Assembly: GCF_004683965.1 (NCBI RefSeq)
Contig: NZ_CP038436.1
Coordinates: forward strand, 1,798,001-1,862,000
Length of the DNA stretch: 64,000 bases
Direction: 5' to 3'
Origin: Nocardioides seonyuensis
GTDB taxonomy: Bacteria; Actinomycetota; Actinomycetes; Propionibacteriales; Nocardioidaceae
Shown: piece after piece, positions 24,417 through 35,328 of the stretch
Numbering within the stretch: position 1 is the first letter of the stretch
Layout: every line of letters begins with the position of its first letter
Notes under the pieces: model-generated
Told to the model about the DNA's origin: nothing
Database searches by the model: none
What the model saw: the letters and a program-made list of their open reading frames with translations, nothing else
Program-made: the position numbers and the translations under genes

Positions 24417-25971
24417 CGGGCAGCCCGTCCGGGGAACCAGCGACCCCTGGCCCGCGGCCGCGCGCGACCTCGGGCACCTGGTGGCCTTCCGTGCCCGGAC
24501 CGTACGACGGCGTGGGGCGGCGCTGGCGGGCAGCGCGCTGGTGCTCGGGGTCACCGTTGCCTTCGCGACGTTGCCGAGCAGGTCACGGTCGGTGACCGAC
24601 GGCATCTTCGCCGACGTGCTGCAGACCTCCGTCCGGGGCCTCGAGGGCAACCTGCCCCTCGGCTTCGCGGCCGTCCTGCTCCTCGGCGTCGCGGCCTCGA
24701 TGGCCGGCGGTGGGGGGCGCGAGCTGCTCTCGCGCACCGAGGCCATGGTCCACCCCATCAGCCCGGTCACCGAGCACCTGGGCGCGCTTGTGCTCACCCC
24801 GCTCAACATGGCGTGGCTCATCCAGGCGTGGGGACTCCTCGCGGCGACCGCGATGGTGACCCCTCCGGAGCGGACGGCGGGTGCGCAGGTGGTGACCGTC
24901 CTGTGGCTGCTGGTCGCTGCCGCGCTGGGACAGGCCGTCGGCTGGGCCGTCGAGGGCGTACGACGCACCACCCACGGCGTCGTGCTCGTGCGGGCTGCGA
25001 CCATCGCGCTCGGACTCGTCGCGATGCTGCTGCACCTCGCCGGGCGCCTCGAGGACATCGGCAGGGCGCTGCCGACCACGTGGCTCGTCGACACCGCCGC
25101 GACGTCACGCTGGCCGCTCCCCGCCCTCGTCCTGCTCGCACTGCTTCCCGCGGCCGTGTGGCTGGGTGCCTGGCCGGCCCGCTGGGCCCTGGGCCTGCCC
25201 CCGCGCGAGGAGCTGCGCGTCGACTCGGACGTGCACGAGGCCCGGCACGCACCCCAGCCCCGGTGGCTCTCCGCCGACCTGGCGATGCTGCGACGTCTCG
25301 ACAGGGGCTCGGTGTGGCGCTCGGTCGGCATGCGTCGCGGGCTCGTCATCCTCGGCCTCGGGCCGGGACTGGTCGTGCTGGTCGCCGGCCTGGAGTGGAC
25401 GTCGATCCTGCTGCTGCCCGGGCTCGGTGTCAGTGGCGCCGCGCTGCTCTTCGGCGTGAACGCGTGGTGCCTGGACGGCAAGGGCATGGTGTGGCGCGAG
25501 ACCCTGCCGGTGCCAGCCGCGGTGGCCTTCGACGCCCGCGCCCTGGTCGTCGCCGAGTGCCTGGTGGCGGTGTCCGGGCTGACGTTGTTCGTGGCGCTCG
25601 TGCGGACCGGGCTCCCCGGCCCCACCACTGCTGTGGCCGTGGTGACGTGCTGGCTGGTCGTCGTGGTGCAGGTGCTGGCGACCTCGATGCGGTGGTCGGT
25701 GCGGTCGCCGTACTCCGTCGACCTGAGCTCGCCGCGCGCGACGCCCGCACCGCACGCCGCGATGGCCGGCTACGCCGGGCGGCTCTCCCTGTCGACGACG
25801 CTCACGGGGATCCTCTTCGCGGCGTTCGCGGTGCTGCCCGCCTGGTGGGTGTCCCTGGCGTTCGCCCCGCTGTTCCTGACCTGGTCCGGCGTGCGGCTGG
25901 TCCGTGCGCGCCGACAGTGGCTGGAGCCGACCGAGCGGGCCCGGATCGTGCTCACCGCCGCCGCCGTCTGA
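24400..25971 (+). CDS. multi-pass membrane protein, probable ABC exporter subunit
   Basis: This 523-residue protein has a cytosolic N-terminus then about ten or more hydrophobic segments (for example AALAGSALVLGVTVAF, LGFAAVLLLGVAASMA, GLTLFVALVRTG). It has no recognisable catalytic motif. Its GTG start overlaps the ATPase gene by 17 bp, so it is most simply the membrane half of that transporter, perhaps of the DUF6297 type, which I recall only loosely. The export substrate is unknown. It converges on the ybdD-like gene with an 18-bp gap. Confidence 0.68.
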   Translation: MPSSTDGQPVRGTSDPWPAAARDLGHLVAFRARTVRRRGAALAGSALVLGVTVAFATLPSRSRSVTDGIFADVLQTSVRGLEGNLPLGFAAVLLLGVAASMAGGGGRELLSRTEAMVHPISPVTEHLGALVLTPLNMAWLIQAWGLLAATAMVTPPERTAGAQVVTVLWLLVAAALGQAVGWAVEGVRRTTHGVVLVRAATIALGLVAMLLHLAGRLEDIGRALPTTWLVDTAATSRWPLPALVLLALLPAAVWLGAWPARWALGLPPREELRVDSDVHEARHAPQPRWLSADLAMLRRLDRGSVWRSVGMRRGLVILGLGPGLVVLVAGLEWTSILLLPGLGVSGAALLFGVNAWCLDGKGMVWRETLPVPAAVAFDARALVVAECLVAVSGLTLFVALVRTGLPGPTTAVAVVTCWLVVVVQVLATSMRWSVRSPYSVDLSSPRATPAPHAAMAGYAGRLSLSTTLTGILFAAFAVLPAWWVSLAFAPLFLTWSGVRLVRARRQWLEPTERARIVLTAAAV

Positions 25972-25989
25972 CAGGCCTCCCGGCTCGCG

Positions 25990-26168
25990 TCAGCAGCAGC
26001 GGCCGCCCGCCTGGTGCTCCCGCTCGTGGTCGCGCAGCCGCTCGAACTCGCGCCGCGACATCGGCGCCTCGCCGAACGCTGCGCACTCCGTGAGGTAGTC
26101 GTCCCACTTGGCCTCGCCGGTGAGCTCACGGACGTACCAGCGCAGCGTGCGCACCACCTCCCGCGCGG

Positions 26169-26172
<4 letters not shown>
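25990..26172 (-). CDS. YbdD/YjiX-family small protein
   Basis: This 60-residue protein (MTAREVVRTLRWYVRELTGEAKWDDYL... ending GGRCC) matches the YbdD/YjiX family, which is encoded next to CstA-type transporters and supports their activity. The ATG at 26172 overlaps the cstA stop codon (ATGA). The YLTECAAFGEAPMSRREFERLRDHE segment is characteristic. The C-terminal CC pair is notable. Confidence 0.85.
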
Positions 26173-28373
<2,201 letters not shown>

Positions 28374-28468
28374 GGAGCGCCTCCTCCGTGTGCAGGCGCG
28401 TCCCGGCGGGCCGCGAGCCCTTCCCTGATCTGTATCGCGGTGCGGGCCCTCACCACAAGGGGGGAGTC

Positions 28469-29881
28469 CTACCGAGTCGACCTCGTCGTGCCCCTGGGAG
28501 AACCGGGGAAGTTCACGTAGCTGGTCGTGTAGGCGTTGCGCGAGTTGCGCTGGTTCCTCCACTGGTAGTTGAAGTTCCGCATGTACTTCTTGGCCACCAC
28601 GGGGCCGCGCACGGTGAACCTGACCTCGTCGTTGCCGGGGCTGAGGCTGGCCCAGTTGGCCGTGCCGGTGACGGTCAGGTGGGTGTCGGGGACGCCGTTG
28701 TACATGCCGCGCACGACGAGGTACTTCTGGTGGCTGTAGAAGGACAGGATCAGGTCGTCGTCACCGTCTCCGTTGAGGTCGAAGTCGTCGTCGGGGTTGA
28801 AGTCGAGCCCGGTGGACCGCAGCGGGATCCTGCCGCGAGGCGTGGGCGTTCCGAGGACTCCCTTGGTGTGGTAGCCGATCAGTCCGTACATGACGCGTAC
28901 GTCGCATCCCTGGGCGTACTTCTTCCGGATCGCCTCAGCAAGGTAGTTGCCCCGGTTGCCGCGCATCGTGTGCATGGACAGGACGAGACGGGAGCGCGTG
29001 AAGCCGCCGCCTGCCTTCGGGATCTTGCACTGGACCTTCTTGAGGGTCTCGAGCACCACGTCGTCCTTGGGCCGGGAGATCTTGGGGTAGATCAACGCGG
29101 TGTGCTTGTCGACCGAGTCGTCGCACGCGGCAGCGAGGGGGTCGCCGCAGAAGAAACGGGACGGCTGGCGGACGTTGTAGTCGACCCGCATGTCGTTGAA
29201 GAGGTCCACGAACTCGCGGAACAGCTTGTGGTCGCCGTGGGTGAAGTAGAGGTCGTTCCACTGGTGGATGTCGGCGTTGCGCGTGAGGTTGTGCGAGCCC
29301 ACGGCGATGACGTCATTGGACTTGCCGGCCCGGCTGAAGAGGTAGAGCTTGGAGTGCATGTTGGTGTACTCGTTGGCGTTGCCGCGACAGCTGGACTTGC
29401 ACTTGTAGATGAAGTTCTTGGTGCCGCGCTTGGCACCGATCGCGTTCCGGACCTTCTTCATCGCCGGGGTGTTCCAGTGGTCGTTGAGGAGCATCTGGAT
29501 CTTGACGCCGCGCTTGTGGGCCGCCACCAGGGCGTTGGCGAGGGGCATCCGGTCGAAGGAGTAGACCGCGATCCGGATCGTGGAGCGCCTGGGTGCGTGG
29601 TTGATCGTCTTGATCAGCTTCCGCTCGATCCGGAAGTGCCCCTTCTTGAGGTGCGGGTCGTTGAAGACCGGGCCCCTGGGGGCCCGCCACTTCCGCCTGC
29701 GCGGCTTGTCGAGCCGCAGGGCGGCGGGCTGGGCGAGGGGCTGGGCCATGGGCCGGGCGGCGACCTGCGCGGGGGACGCCGTACCGATGCCGGCGCCGCT
29801 CGCGGATGCCGCGGGCAGCACGCCCAGTCCGAGGGTGAGCGCCATCCACAGCGCCAGTGCCAGGGTCGATGACCTCGTCAC
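28469..29881 (-). CDS. secreted phospholipase D-like protein
   Basis: This 470-residue protein carries two HKD-type half-sites: NMHSKLYLF (H176) followed by GSHNLT, and YSHQKYLVV (H384) followed by TGTANWA. The aspartate of each HxKxxxxD motif is not at the classic position, as in several secreted PLD-like proteins. An N-terminal signal peptide ends at PAASASG. I choose GTG 29881, which has a GGAGG upstream. The protein should act outside the cell on phospholipids or nucleic acids; which of the two cannot be told. FNPDDDFDLNGDGDDDLILSFYSHQK is a Ca-binding-like Asp-rich stretch inside the second domain. Confidence 0.83.
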   Translation of the reverse strand: MTRSSTLALALWMALTLGLGVLPAASASGAGIGTASPAQVAARPMAQPLAQPAALRLDKPRRRKWRAPRGPVFNDPHLKKGHFRIERKLIKTINHAPRRSTIRIAVYSFDRMPLANALVAAHKRGVKIQMLLNDHWNTPAMKKVRNAIGAKRGTKNFIYKCKSSCRGNANEYTNMHSKLYLFSRAGKSNDVIAVGSHNLTRNADIHQWNDLYFTHGDHKLFREFVDLFNDMRVDYNVRQPSRFFCGDPLAAACDDSVDKHTALIYPKISRPKDDVVLETLKKVQCKIPKAGGGFTRSRLVLSMHTMRGNRGNYLAEAIRKKYAQGCDVRVMYGLIGYHTKGVLGTPTPRGRIPLRSTGLDFNPDDDFDLNGDGDDDLILSFYSHQKYLVVRGMYNGVPDTHLTVTGTANWASLSPGNDEVRFTVRGPVVAKKYMRNFNYQWRNQRNSRNAYTTSYVNFPGSPRGTTRSTR

Positions 29882-30012
29882 GAGAACAGTCCTCCAGGGT
29901 TGCGTCCGACAGAGCATAGGCAGATGGGGTGGGTCGACGGAGGACAAAGGTCCCCACAAGGTCCGGACCTTCGCCGCTCACGCGGACGCCGGCGCTCGTC
30001 AAGGCTGAGGGC

Positions 30013-30996
30013 ATGCCCCTCGCTCTCCCTGCGCTCACCGTTGCCCTGCCCACCCACGAGCGCTGGTTCGTGGAGTCGCAGGCGGCCGGTGACTGGTCCT
30101 TCTTCTTCTCGCCGCTGCCGCTCGTGCTCACCGCGGCGGTCGTCGCCGTCACGATCGCGTGGCGCCTGGTGGCGCTGCGGGTCGATCGGCCGGAGCTGCC
30201 GTTCCTGAAGCGGCTGGGCGGCCTGGTGCCCTGGATCCCGCGCCTGCTGGGCATCCACCTCGGCGTCGCGCTGCTGGCGCTGGCCGCGACGGGTGCGTTC
30301 ATCACGCCGTCGATCGACCACCTCGAGGGCGTCGGCGGCAACGCGCTGCTGCTCGTGGAGGCGGCGCTCGGCATCTGGCTGATCACCGGCTGGCAGCTCC
30401 GCACGGCCGCCGCGCTCGTCCTCATGCTGGCCCCGGCCCTCGCGCTGGTCGCCGGCTGGACGGCGCTGGGGGAGAGCGCCAACCTCGCCGCGGTCGCGGC
30501 CTTCCTGGTCGTCGTACCGCCCGGGCCGGACGCCCACGGCGAGGCGCACCCGTCGCGGGCCGAGCTGCAGTGGGCGCTGCTGTGGCTGCGCCTGGGCGTG
30601 GGCACGGCCCTCATCGTGCTGGCCTTCTCGGAGAAGCTGACCAACCCGGGCATGGCGATCGACACGCTCGAGCGCTACCCGGCGCTGGACGTCTTCGCGC
30701 TCGTCGGCATCAATGTCTCGCCCGAGGCGTTCGTGGCGATCGCCGGCGCGACCGAGCTGCTCTTCGGCCTGCTGGTGATCTCCGGGGCGTTCCCGCAGGT
30801 CGCCGTGCTCGTCGCGATGGTGCCGTTCAACGCCACGCTGCTGCTCTTCGGGCAGACCGAGATGGTCGGCCACCTGCCGGTGTACGGCGTCTTCCTGGCG
30901 CTGCTGGTCTACGGGTCGAACGCCGAGACCGCCGGCGCGGTGCGCTGGCTGCCGTCCCGGGTCGCTCACCGCGCCGTGCCTGCTGTCGCTGCCTGA
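30013..30996 (+). CDS. DoxX-like integral membrane protein
   Basis: This 327-residue protein has about eight hydrophobic spans and resembles the DoxX/DoxD family in its second half (ALLWLRLGVGTALIVLAFSEKLTNPGMAIDTLERYP, then EAFVAIAGATELLFGLLVISGAFPQ). It starts at ATG 30013. Function is unknown; related proteins are linked to thiol or quinone redox at the membrane. It is divergent from the PLD gene across a 131-bp gap that should hold both promoters, with no clear box seen. Confidence 0.7.
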   Translation: MPLALPALTVALPTHERWFVESQAAGDWSFFFSPLPLVLTAAVVAVTIAWRLVALRVDRPELPFLKRLGGLVPWIPRLLGIHLGVALLALAATGAFITPSIDHLEGVGGNALLLVEAALGIWLITGWQLRTAAALVLMLAPALALVAGWTALGESANLAAVAAFLVVVPPGPDAHGEAHPSRAELQWALLWLRLGVGTALIVLAFSEKLTNPGMAIDTLERYPALDVFALVGINVSPEAFVAIAGATELLFGLLVISGAFPQVAVLVAMVPFNATLLLFGQTEMVGHLPVYGVFLALLVYGSNAETAGAVRWLPSRVAHRAVPAVAA

Positions 30997-31016
30997 CCGC
31001 GCGGTCGCTGCTCGGC

Positions 31017-31835
31017 TCAGAGCAGGCGGCCGCAGTGTGGCCACGGGGAGCGTCCGCGCGACTTGTAGAGCAGCTTGGCGCGGTAGGTCTGCTCGCCGGC
31101 GGAGGCGTGGGTGGGGAGGCCGGAGCCGCCCACGCTGTTCCACGTGCCGACGTTGAACTGGTAGAGCCCGTAGTAGCCGGCCGGGTTGACGGCCTTGGGG
31201 TTGCCGCCGGACTCGCAGTTGGCGAGAGCGCCCCAGTTGAGGCCGTCGGTGCCGGGGACGGTGAAGGGCTTGCGGCCGACGAGCACGCGGCGCGGGCGCG
31301 GGTCCTTGACCAGCTTGCGCTTGACCACCTTGTACTTCACGGGCTCGCCGTTGTGGAACGTGCGGAGCGCGACGACCTTGCGGACGCCGGGCTTGCCCTG
31401 CTGCACGACCTTGCGCTTGCCGGGCTTGAGCTGGGTCGTGGGGACCTCGACGACGCGCGGCTGGACCCGCTTGCGCTTGGTCGCCCGCTCCTTGTCGACA
31501 GCGACCAGGCGTACGACGTCGCCGTGGCGCAGCCGCTTCCGGTCGCCCTTGACCTTGCGTCCGTCGCGCTTGACCCGGACCAGGTCGTTGCCGTCGACGG
31601 CGATGGCGTGGGTCTTGAGCAGCTTGGTGGGCCAGGTGCGGGCCGCGGTCGCGACGTCGACGGGCGCCTGGTCGGCGACCTTGATGCGTACGACGACCGG
31701 GTCGCCGGTCGGCTCCGCGGCGGCAGCGCTGCCGGGCACGAGAGTCAGCGCGAGAGCGGCGGTGGCGGTGCTGGCGGCGAGTGCGCGCAGGCGAGTGGAC
31801 CGGTTGGACTGGGCAGGTGTGGTGGTGGCACGCAC
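31017..31835 (-). CDS. resuscitation-promoting factor (G5 + Rpf transglycosylase)
   Basis: This 272-residue secreted protein has a signal peptide (about 1-40, ending GSAAAAEP), one DUF348-like segment (VDVATAARTWPTKLLKTHAIAVDGND), a basic G5 domain (about 120-185) and a C-terminal Rpf domain (about 200-272) with the catalytic glutamate E208 in ANCESGG and the AGYYGLYQF block. Rpf proteins cleave peptidoglycan and stimulate growth of dormant cells. It is shorter than RpfB of Mycobacterium (fewer DUF348 units). The start is GTG 31835 with GAGG ten bases upstream. Confidence 0.9.
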   Translation of the reverse strand: MRATTTPAQSNRSTRLRALAASTATAALALTLVPGSAAAAEPTGDPVVVRIKVADQAPVDVATAARTWPTKLLKTHAIAVDGNDLVRVKRDGRKVKGDRKRLRHGDVVRLVAVDKERATKRKRVQPRVVEVPTTQLKPGKRKVVQQGKPGVRKVVALRTFHNGEPVKYKVVKRKLVKDPRPRRVLVGRKPFTVPGTDGLNWGALANCESGGNPKAVNPAGYYGLYQFNVGTWNSVGGSGLPTHASAGEQTYRAKLLYKSRGRSPWPHCGRLL

Positions 31836-32173
31836 GTGCTTCGGACCTCACATGTTGGGCGCCTCCTGGGGCGCTCGGACGCGACACCGTCGAGTCAGGC
31901 GTCGAGGCCACTGCGCGCCTTACGCCTCGCGATGGGGGGCGCCTCGTTCGGGACGAGGGGCACTGCTTGCGGCTCGACTACGAGAACATGATCGCGAGGG
32001 CATGTCGAATCGTGGGCGCGCGTGGTTGTGCTCTCAGGCGGGTGATTGTGAGCGGGTTCACGCGGTTGGGCGGTCGTGTGGAGAGAGCGTTCCGACCGGG
32101 TCCAGTGTCGGTGGCTCGCACTAAAATCGAACACGTCTTCGAACGATGAGCCGATCATGGAAGGACCCTCCGA
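31836..32173. other. 338-bp divergent intergenic region (rpf / HNH gene)
   Basis: This gap holds the rpf upstream region and the LexA-like box and -10 of the HNH gene. I found no match to the c-di-AMP (ydaO) riboswitch that precedes many actinobacterial rpf genes. Confidence 0.6.
32122..32142 (+). promoter_or_regulatory. LexA-like SOS box overlapping a -10 element
   Basis: TCGAACACGTCTTCGA (32127-32142) differs from the mycobacterial-type SOS box TCGAAC-N4-GTTCGA at one position. TAAAAT (32122-32127) is a 5/6 match to -10 and abuts the box. The HNH gene GTG lies 32 bp downstream, so LexA would block its promoter. Confidence 0.7.
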
Positions 32174-33508
32174 GTGAGCATCTCCGCCAGTGACCCGCAG
32201 CACGGGTGGCGTGCGCCGGGCACCGACCCGGTCGCGTCGCCGCACGTGGCTGGGGTGTTGGCGCGGGTTGGCGAGGCGCTGGACGAGCTCGGCGCGCTGT
32301 CGCTGGGCGCGTTGTCTGATCCGGACGTGACGCGGGTGTTGGAGGCGGCGACCTCGGTTGTTGGTCGGGTGACCGCGCAGGCGTGCCGGGTCGGTGTCGA
32401 GGCGGACCGGCGTCGGCTGGGGGATGAGATCGGGGCACGGCACACGCATCAGTGGTGGGCGCGTCGGACCCGGTTGACGCGTGGTGAAGCCGCCCGGCTC
32501 GTGCGTCTGGGCAAGAGCCTGGAAGAAGACCTGCACGCGCCGGTGGGTGCCGCGCTAGCTGCTGGTTCGTTGCGGGTCGACCAGGCGCAGGTGATCGTGG
32601 CTGCGGTGGAAGCGATCCCGGATGAGGTCGAGACGCTCGACGGGCAGGTCCGCCACATCGACGGCGACATCCGCGCCCAGGCGCGTGACCACCTGCTGGA
32701 GGTCGCGGCCGACCACGACGCGAAGGTGCTGCGGCGGGTCGGCAAGCGCATCCTTGATGTCGTCGCGCCCGAGGTGGGTGAGGCTCTGGAGCAGCAGCTC
32801 CTCGAGCGCGAGGCGCAGAGCGCCGCCGCGACGGCGTTCCTCAAGCTCCATGACGACGGGCACGGCAAGACCTGGGGCCGGTTCGCCCTCCCCGCCCACC
32901 AGGGCGCCGCACTGCGCTTGGCGTTGCATGCGATCGCCAACCCCGCCCGCCACGACCACGACGACCTGAAGGACTCCAAGACCGGTGAATGGCGCCCGAC
33001 TCCACAGCGACTCGGGCAGGCGTTCGGCGAGTTCATCGAGCGCTACCCGACCGACCAACTCCCCCAGACCGCCGGCGTCAACGCCACCGTCGTGATCACC
33101 CTCGACCTCAAGGCTCTCCACACCGGCCTGGGTGTCGCCACGTTGGGCAACGGCGACCGGATCAGCGCCTCCACCGCCCGACGGCTGGCCTGTGAGGCCG
33201 GGATCATCCCCCTCGTCCTGGGCGGCAAGTCCATGCCGCTGGACGTCGGCCGTTCCAAGAGGTTCCACACCCGCTACCAGCGCATCGCCCTGACCGTCCG
33301 GGACAAGGGCTGCACCGCTGAGGGCTGCGACATGCCACCGGATGCCTGCCACGCCCACCACGACCTCGAATGGTCAGCCGACCAGGGACCCACCAACGTC
33401 GACACCGGCCGTCTCCTGTGTCCCCACCACCACCGGCGAGCCCACGACCCCCGCTACGAGACCCGCACCGGCCCCGACAACAAGGTCAGCTTCCACAGGC
33501 GGACGTAG
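32174..33508 (+). CDS. DUF222/13E12-family HNH endonuclease
   Basis: This 444-residue protein has the long helical DUF222 region (about 20-350) of the actinobacterial 13E12 repeat family and a C-terminal HNH domain: CTAEGCDMPPDACHAHHDLEW followed by NVDTGRLLCPHHHRRAHD. The Cys and His residues for metal binding and the HNH core are intact, so nuclease activity is likely. The GTG start has AAGGA upstream. Some 13E12 genes in Mycobacterium are in the LexA regulon, and REP13E12 is the integration site of phage phiRv1; both facts fit the SOS box and the adjacent island. Confidence 0.88.
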   Translation: MSISASDPQHGWRAPGTDPVASPHVAGVLARVGEALDELGALSLGALSDPDVTRVLEAATSVVGRVTAQACRVGVEADRRRLGDEIGARHTHQWWARRTRLTRGEAARLVRLGKSLEEDLHAPVGAALAAGSLRVDQAQVIVAAVEAIPDEVETLDGQVRHIDGDIRAQARDHLLEVAADHDAKVLRRVGKRILDVVAPEVGEALEQQLLEREAQSAAATAFLKLHDDGHGKTWGRFALPAHQGAALRLALHAIANPARHDHDDLKDSKTGEWRPTPQRLGQAFGEFIERYPTDQLPQTAGVNATVVITLDLKALHTGLGVATLGNGDRISASTARRLACEAGIIPLVLGGKSMPLDVGRSKRFHTRYQRIALTVRDKGCTAEGCDMPPDACHAHHDLEWSADQGPTNVDTGRLLCPHHHRRAHDPRYETRTGPDNKVSFHRRT

Positions 33509-33545
33509 GCCGAAGGCGGATCTTGACTTCACTTCGCCCAATCGC

Positions 33546-33579
33546 GGCGGAATGGGCTAGGTCGCGCTGACACCGAATC
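33546..33579 (+). repeat. candidate attL repeat
   Basis: GGCGGAATGGGCTAGGTC (33546-33563) matches 39199-39216 at 16 of 18 positions. After 6 more bases ACACCGAATC (33570-33579) matches ACACCGAGTC on the right at 9 of 10. The two blocks occur in the same order and nearly the same spacing on both sides. Confidence 0.55.
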
Positions 33580-33819
33580 GTGCAGCAGACCCGTCTGCAA
33601 CGCAGCCGCGTCTGTGTGTCCAGGTCAACGGGTGGTCCACCCTCCGGCTCTTCAGTCGGCCCGCCGAGTAGGTCTAGAGAGCGTTCAGGGGCTCGCCCGG
33701 TCCGTCACCCCGCGGGTCGCAGCGCGCATCGCTACCTACGCCTGTCCGGCTCGCAGTAGCCACCGCATGTCCATGGTGGATATTCGATGGACCGCAGGTG
33801 GTCCGAAAGTGGCTAGGTT

Positions 33820-33833
33820 TGACTCACGAGTCA
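33820..33833. promoter_or_regulatory. palindrome before the island membrane protein gene
   Basis: TGACTC and GAGTCA form a perfect 6-2-6 inverted repeat 25 bp before the GTG at 33859, in position for an operator. Confidence 0.4.
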
Positions 33834-33858
33834 TGGTGAACGGACGGAGTACGGTCAG

Positions 33859-34611
33859 GTGAAGCACAGACGAGAAGTCGCCTTGTGGCAGAGTGTCGTC
33901 ATCTCCGCTCTCACCTTTACTGTTGGGGCGCTGGCCAGTTGGTCTATTGGCGGGCTCGCCACCGAAGCGGTGAAGAAGGTCAGCGACCGGGGCCCATTGG
34001 CGGCGGACGTAACGGTAAGCGGCTCGTTGGGGGGAAATATCTTGCCCCTCTCGCGATCAGAACTCATCGCCTCCGGGGCGCCCACTCACATGACGCTCAA
34101 TGAGTACGCCGATGCCGTTGGTGGTTGGGCAGGTGGGCACACCTTGATCGACTTGAATCTCTATGGCCTTGCTGCGTATCCGGTTGTCATTGATGACATT
34201 AAGCTCACAAAAGTGAAATGCTCGCCGCCCAGTGCCGGTCCCTACACGTTTCTAAGGGAAGAAGGCGGGGGCAATTTGGTCGGACTTGAGATGATATATG
34301 AGATCGAGGGATCTTCGAGCTCCGTACGTGGGGTCCCAGACCCGTCGCATGAGACGTTTGCAGAGGCAGAAGAGCAACGTTGGGATTTCCCGCGGCAGGT
34401 ATCTCAGGCGGAGGCTGATCGGTTCAAACTGGGTGTATCGGCTCCAGATGGGCAGCTCTGTGAGTTCGAAGTGACAGTTGACTACAGGGCCAACGGTGAG
34501 GATGGTCATCTGTCGGTCGAAGGTGACAGTGGGGTGGCCTTTCGGGTCGCAGACGTCAAAGTTGCCGATGAGTTGCTCACCGATACCGAGTTGTACGCTA
34601 CCCGCGACTAG
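33859..34611 (+). CDS. hypothetical membrane-anchored protein in the island
   Basis: This 250-residue protein is not recognised. It has an N-terminal basic segment and one hydrophobic span (LWQSVVISALTFTVGALASW, about 9-28), then an extracytoplasmic region with predicted beta character and two cysteines (KCSPP and LCEFE) that could form a disulfide. Base use is clearly less GC-rich than the neighbouring chromosome, supporting transfer. The GTG start has only a weak ribosome-binding site. Confidence 0.6.
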   Translation: MKHRREVALWQSVVISALTFTVGALASWSIGGLATEAVKKVSDRGPLAADVTVSGSLGGNILPLSRSELIASGAPTHMTLNEYADAVGGWAGGHTLIDLNLYGLAAYPVVIDDIKLTKVKCSPPSAGPYTFLREEGGGNLVGLEMIYEIEGSSSSVRGVPDPSHETFAEAEEQRWDFPRQVSQAEADRFKLGVSAPDGQLCEFEVTVDYRANGEDGHLSVEGDSGVAFRVADVKVADELLTDTELYATRD

Positions 34612-34685
34612 CGTTCAGCGTTCCGTTGCGAATCACCGTCTTGGCGTCGCGCCTAAAGGAGGGTGAGATCTAAACGCCGAGTGGA

Positions 34686-34742
34686 ATAGGCGCATACGCG
34701 TGCTAGCCGATCGCCTGCTGAGCGCCGAGGAAATGCGCCTAT
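34686..34742. repeat. 10-bp inverted repeat near the integrase remnant
   Basis: ATAGGCGCAT (34686-34695) and ATGCGCCTAT (34733-34742) are perfect inverted copies 37 bp apart, in the non-coding stretch just after the integrase fragment. They could be arm-type sites or a remnant of a transposon end. Confidence 0.4.
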
Positions 34743-34778
34743 CTGAGACAGGTGCTGGTTCCCTGCACACATCCGCGT

Positions 34779-35063
34779 CTACTTGGGCGAAGGCGACGCA
34801 GTCTGACTCAGACGCAAATAAGTCCGAACCGAAAGAACCCGCGGACCCCATGCATCATTGATGATTGAGGAGTCCATTAGCCCGGTGTCGCCGCGCTGGT
34901 GGATGTACAGCTCGAGATGGCTGCGCTGGATGCCCAGTAGGGGATCCAGTCCGTTGCCCTTGCACCAGGCAAACCAAGGGCGGAGCTGGTACGCGTACAT
35001 CCGGTTCGTGCGGCCGGAGTAGCGGGCAAGGTAGGAGACAACTGCCAGTTGCGCAGTGGTCAT
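34779..35063 (-). pseudogene. truncated tyrosine recombinase (integrase) N-terminal domain
   Basis: The visible residues from ATG 35063 (MTTAQLAVVSYLARYSGRTNRMYAYQLRPWFAWC...) match the SAM-like core-binding N-terminal domain of phage-type integrases, including GRTxxxYxxxLRxFFxW and a segment like SHLELYIHQRGDTGLMDSSI. After that the homology is lost (AWGPRVLSVRTYLRL) and a stop follows at about 95 residues. The catalytic domain with the R-H-R-Y residues is missing. It is a remnant of the enzyme that may have moved the island. Confidence 0.72.
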
Positions 35064-35328
35064 GGTGATGGGTTGGGACGGGAACAGGACAGCCGACTCG
35101 GACACGGGGCACGCCATGCGGCGGACTGGCCTCGCCCAGTCCGCCCGCCGCCAAAACACGACCGAGCCTTAAAGGCGGTGACGCTAGTTCGCCAACCAAT
35201 CCCGTGTGTCCGCCAGGCGGCGGAAGGACGCACTTCCAGGGACTCACCCCGGCATGGGAGGGTTTCACCCGGCCGTCCGTCGACGGACCGCCGTGACAAG
35301 CATCCGCATCCTTGCATTGGAGTGTCGA

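Larger units (their letters stand above)
33509..33858. other. 350-bp gap at the left island border
   Basis: This stretch has no gene I can support. It holds the left att-like repeat (33546-33579), a GGACC/GGTCC inverted pair at 33789-33804 and the TGACTC/GAGTCA palindrome at 33820-33833. Base composition becomes visibly more AT-rich from here on. Confidence 0.6.

Noticed and set aside
31836..32173. c-di-AMP (ydaO) riboswitch before the Rpf gene
   Set aside because: Many actinobacterial rpf genes have one, but I could not find its conserved blocks on the minus strand in this gap.
33614..33862. Small gene at the island left border
   Set aside because: The open frame has no ribosome-binding site, atypical composition and overlaps the start of the next gene.
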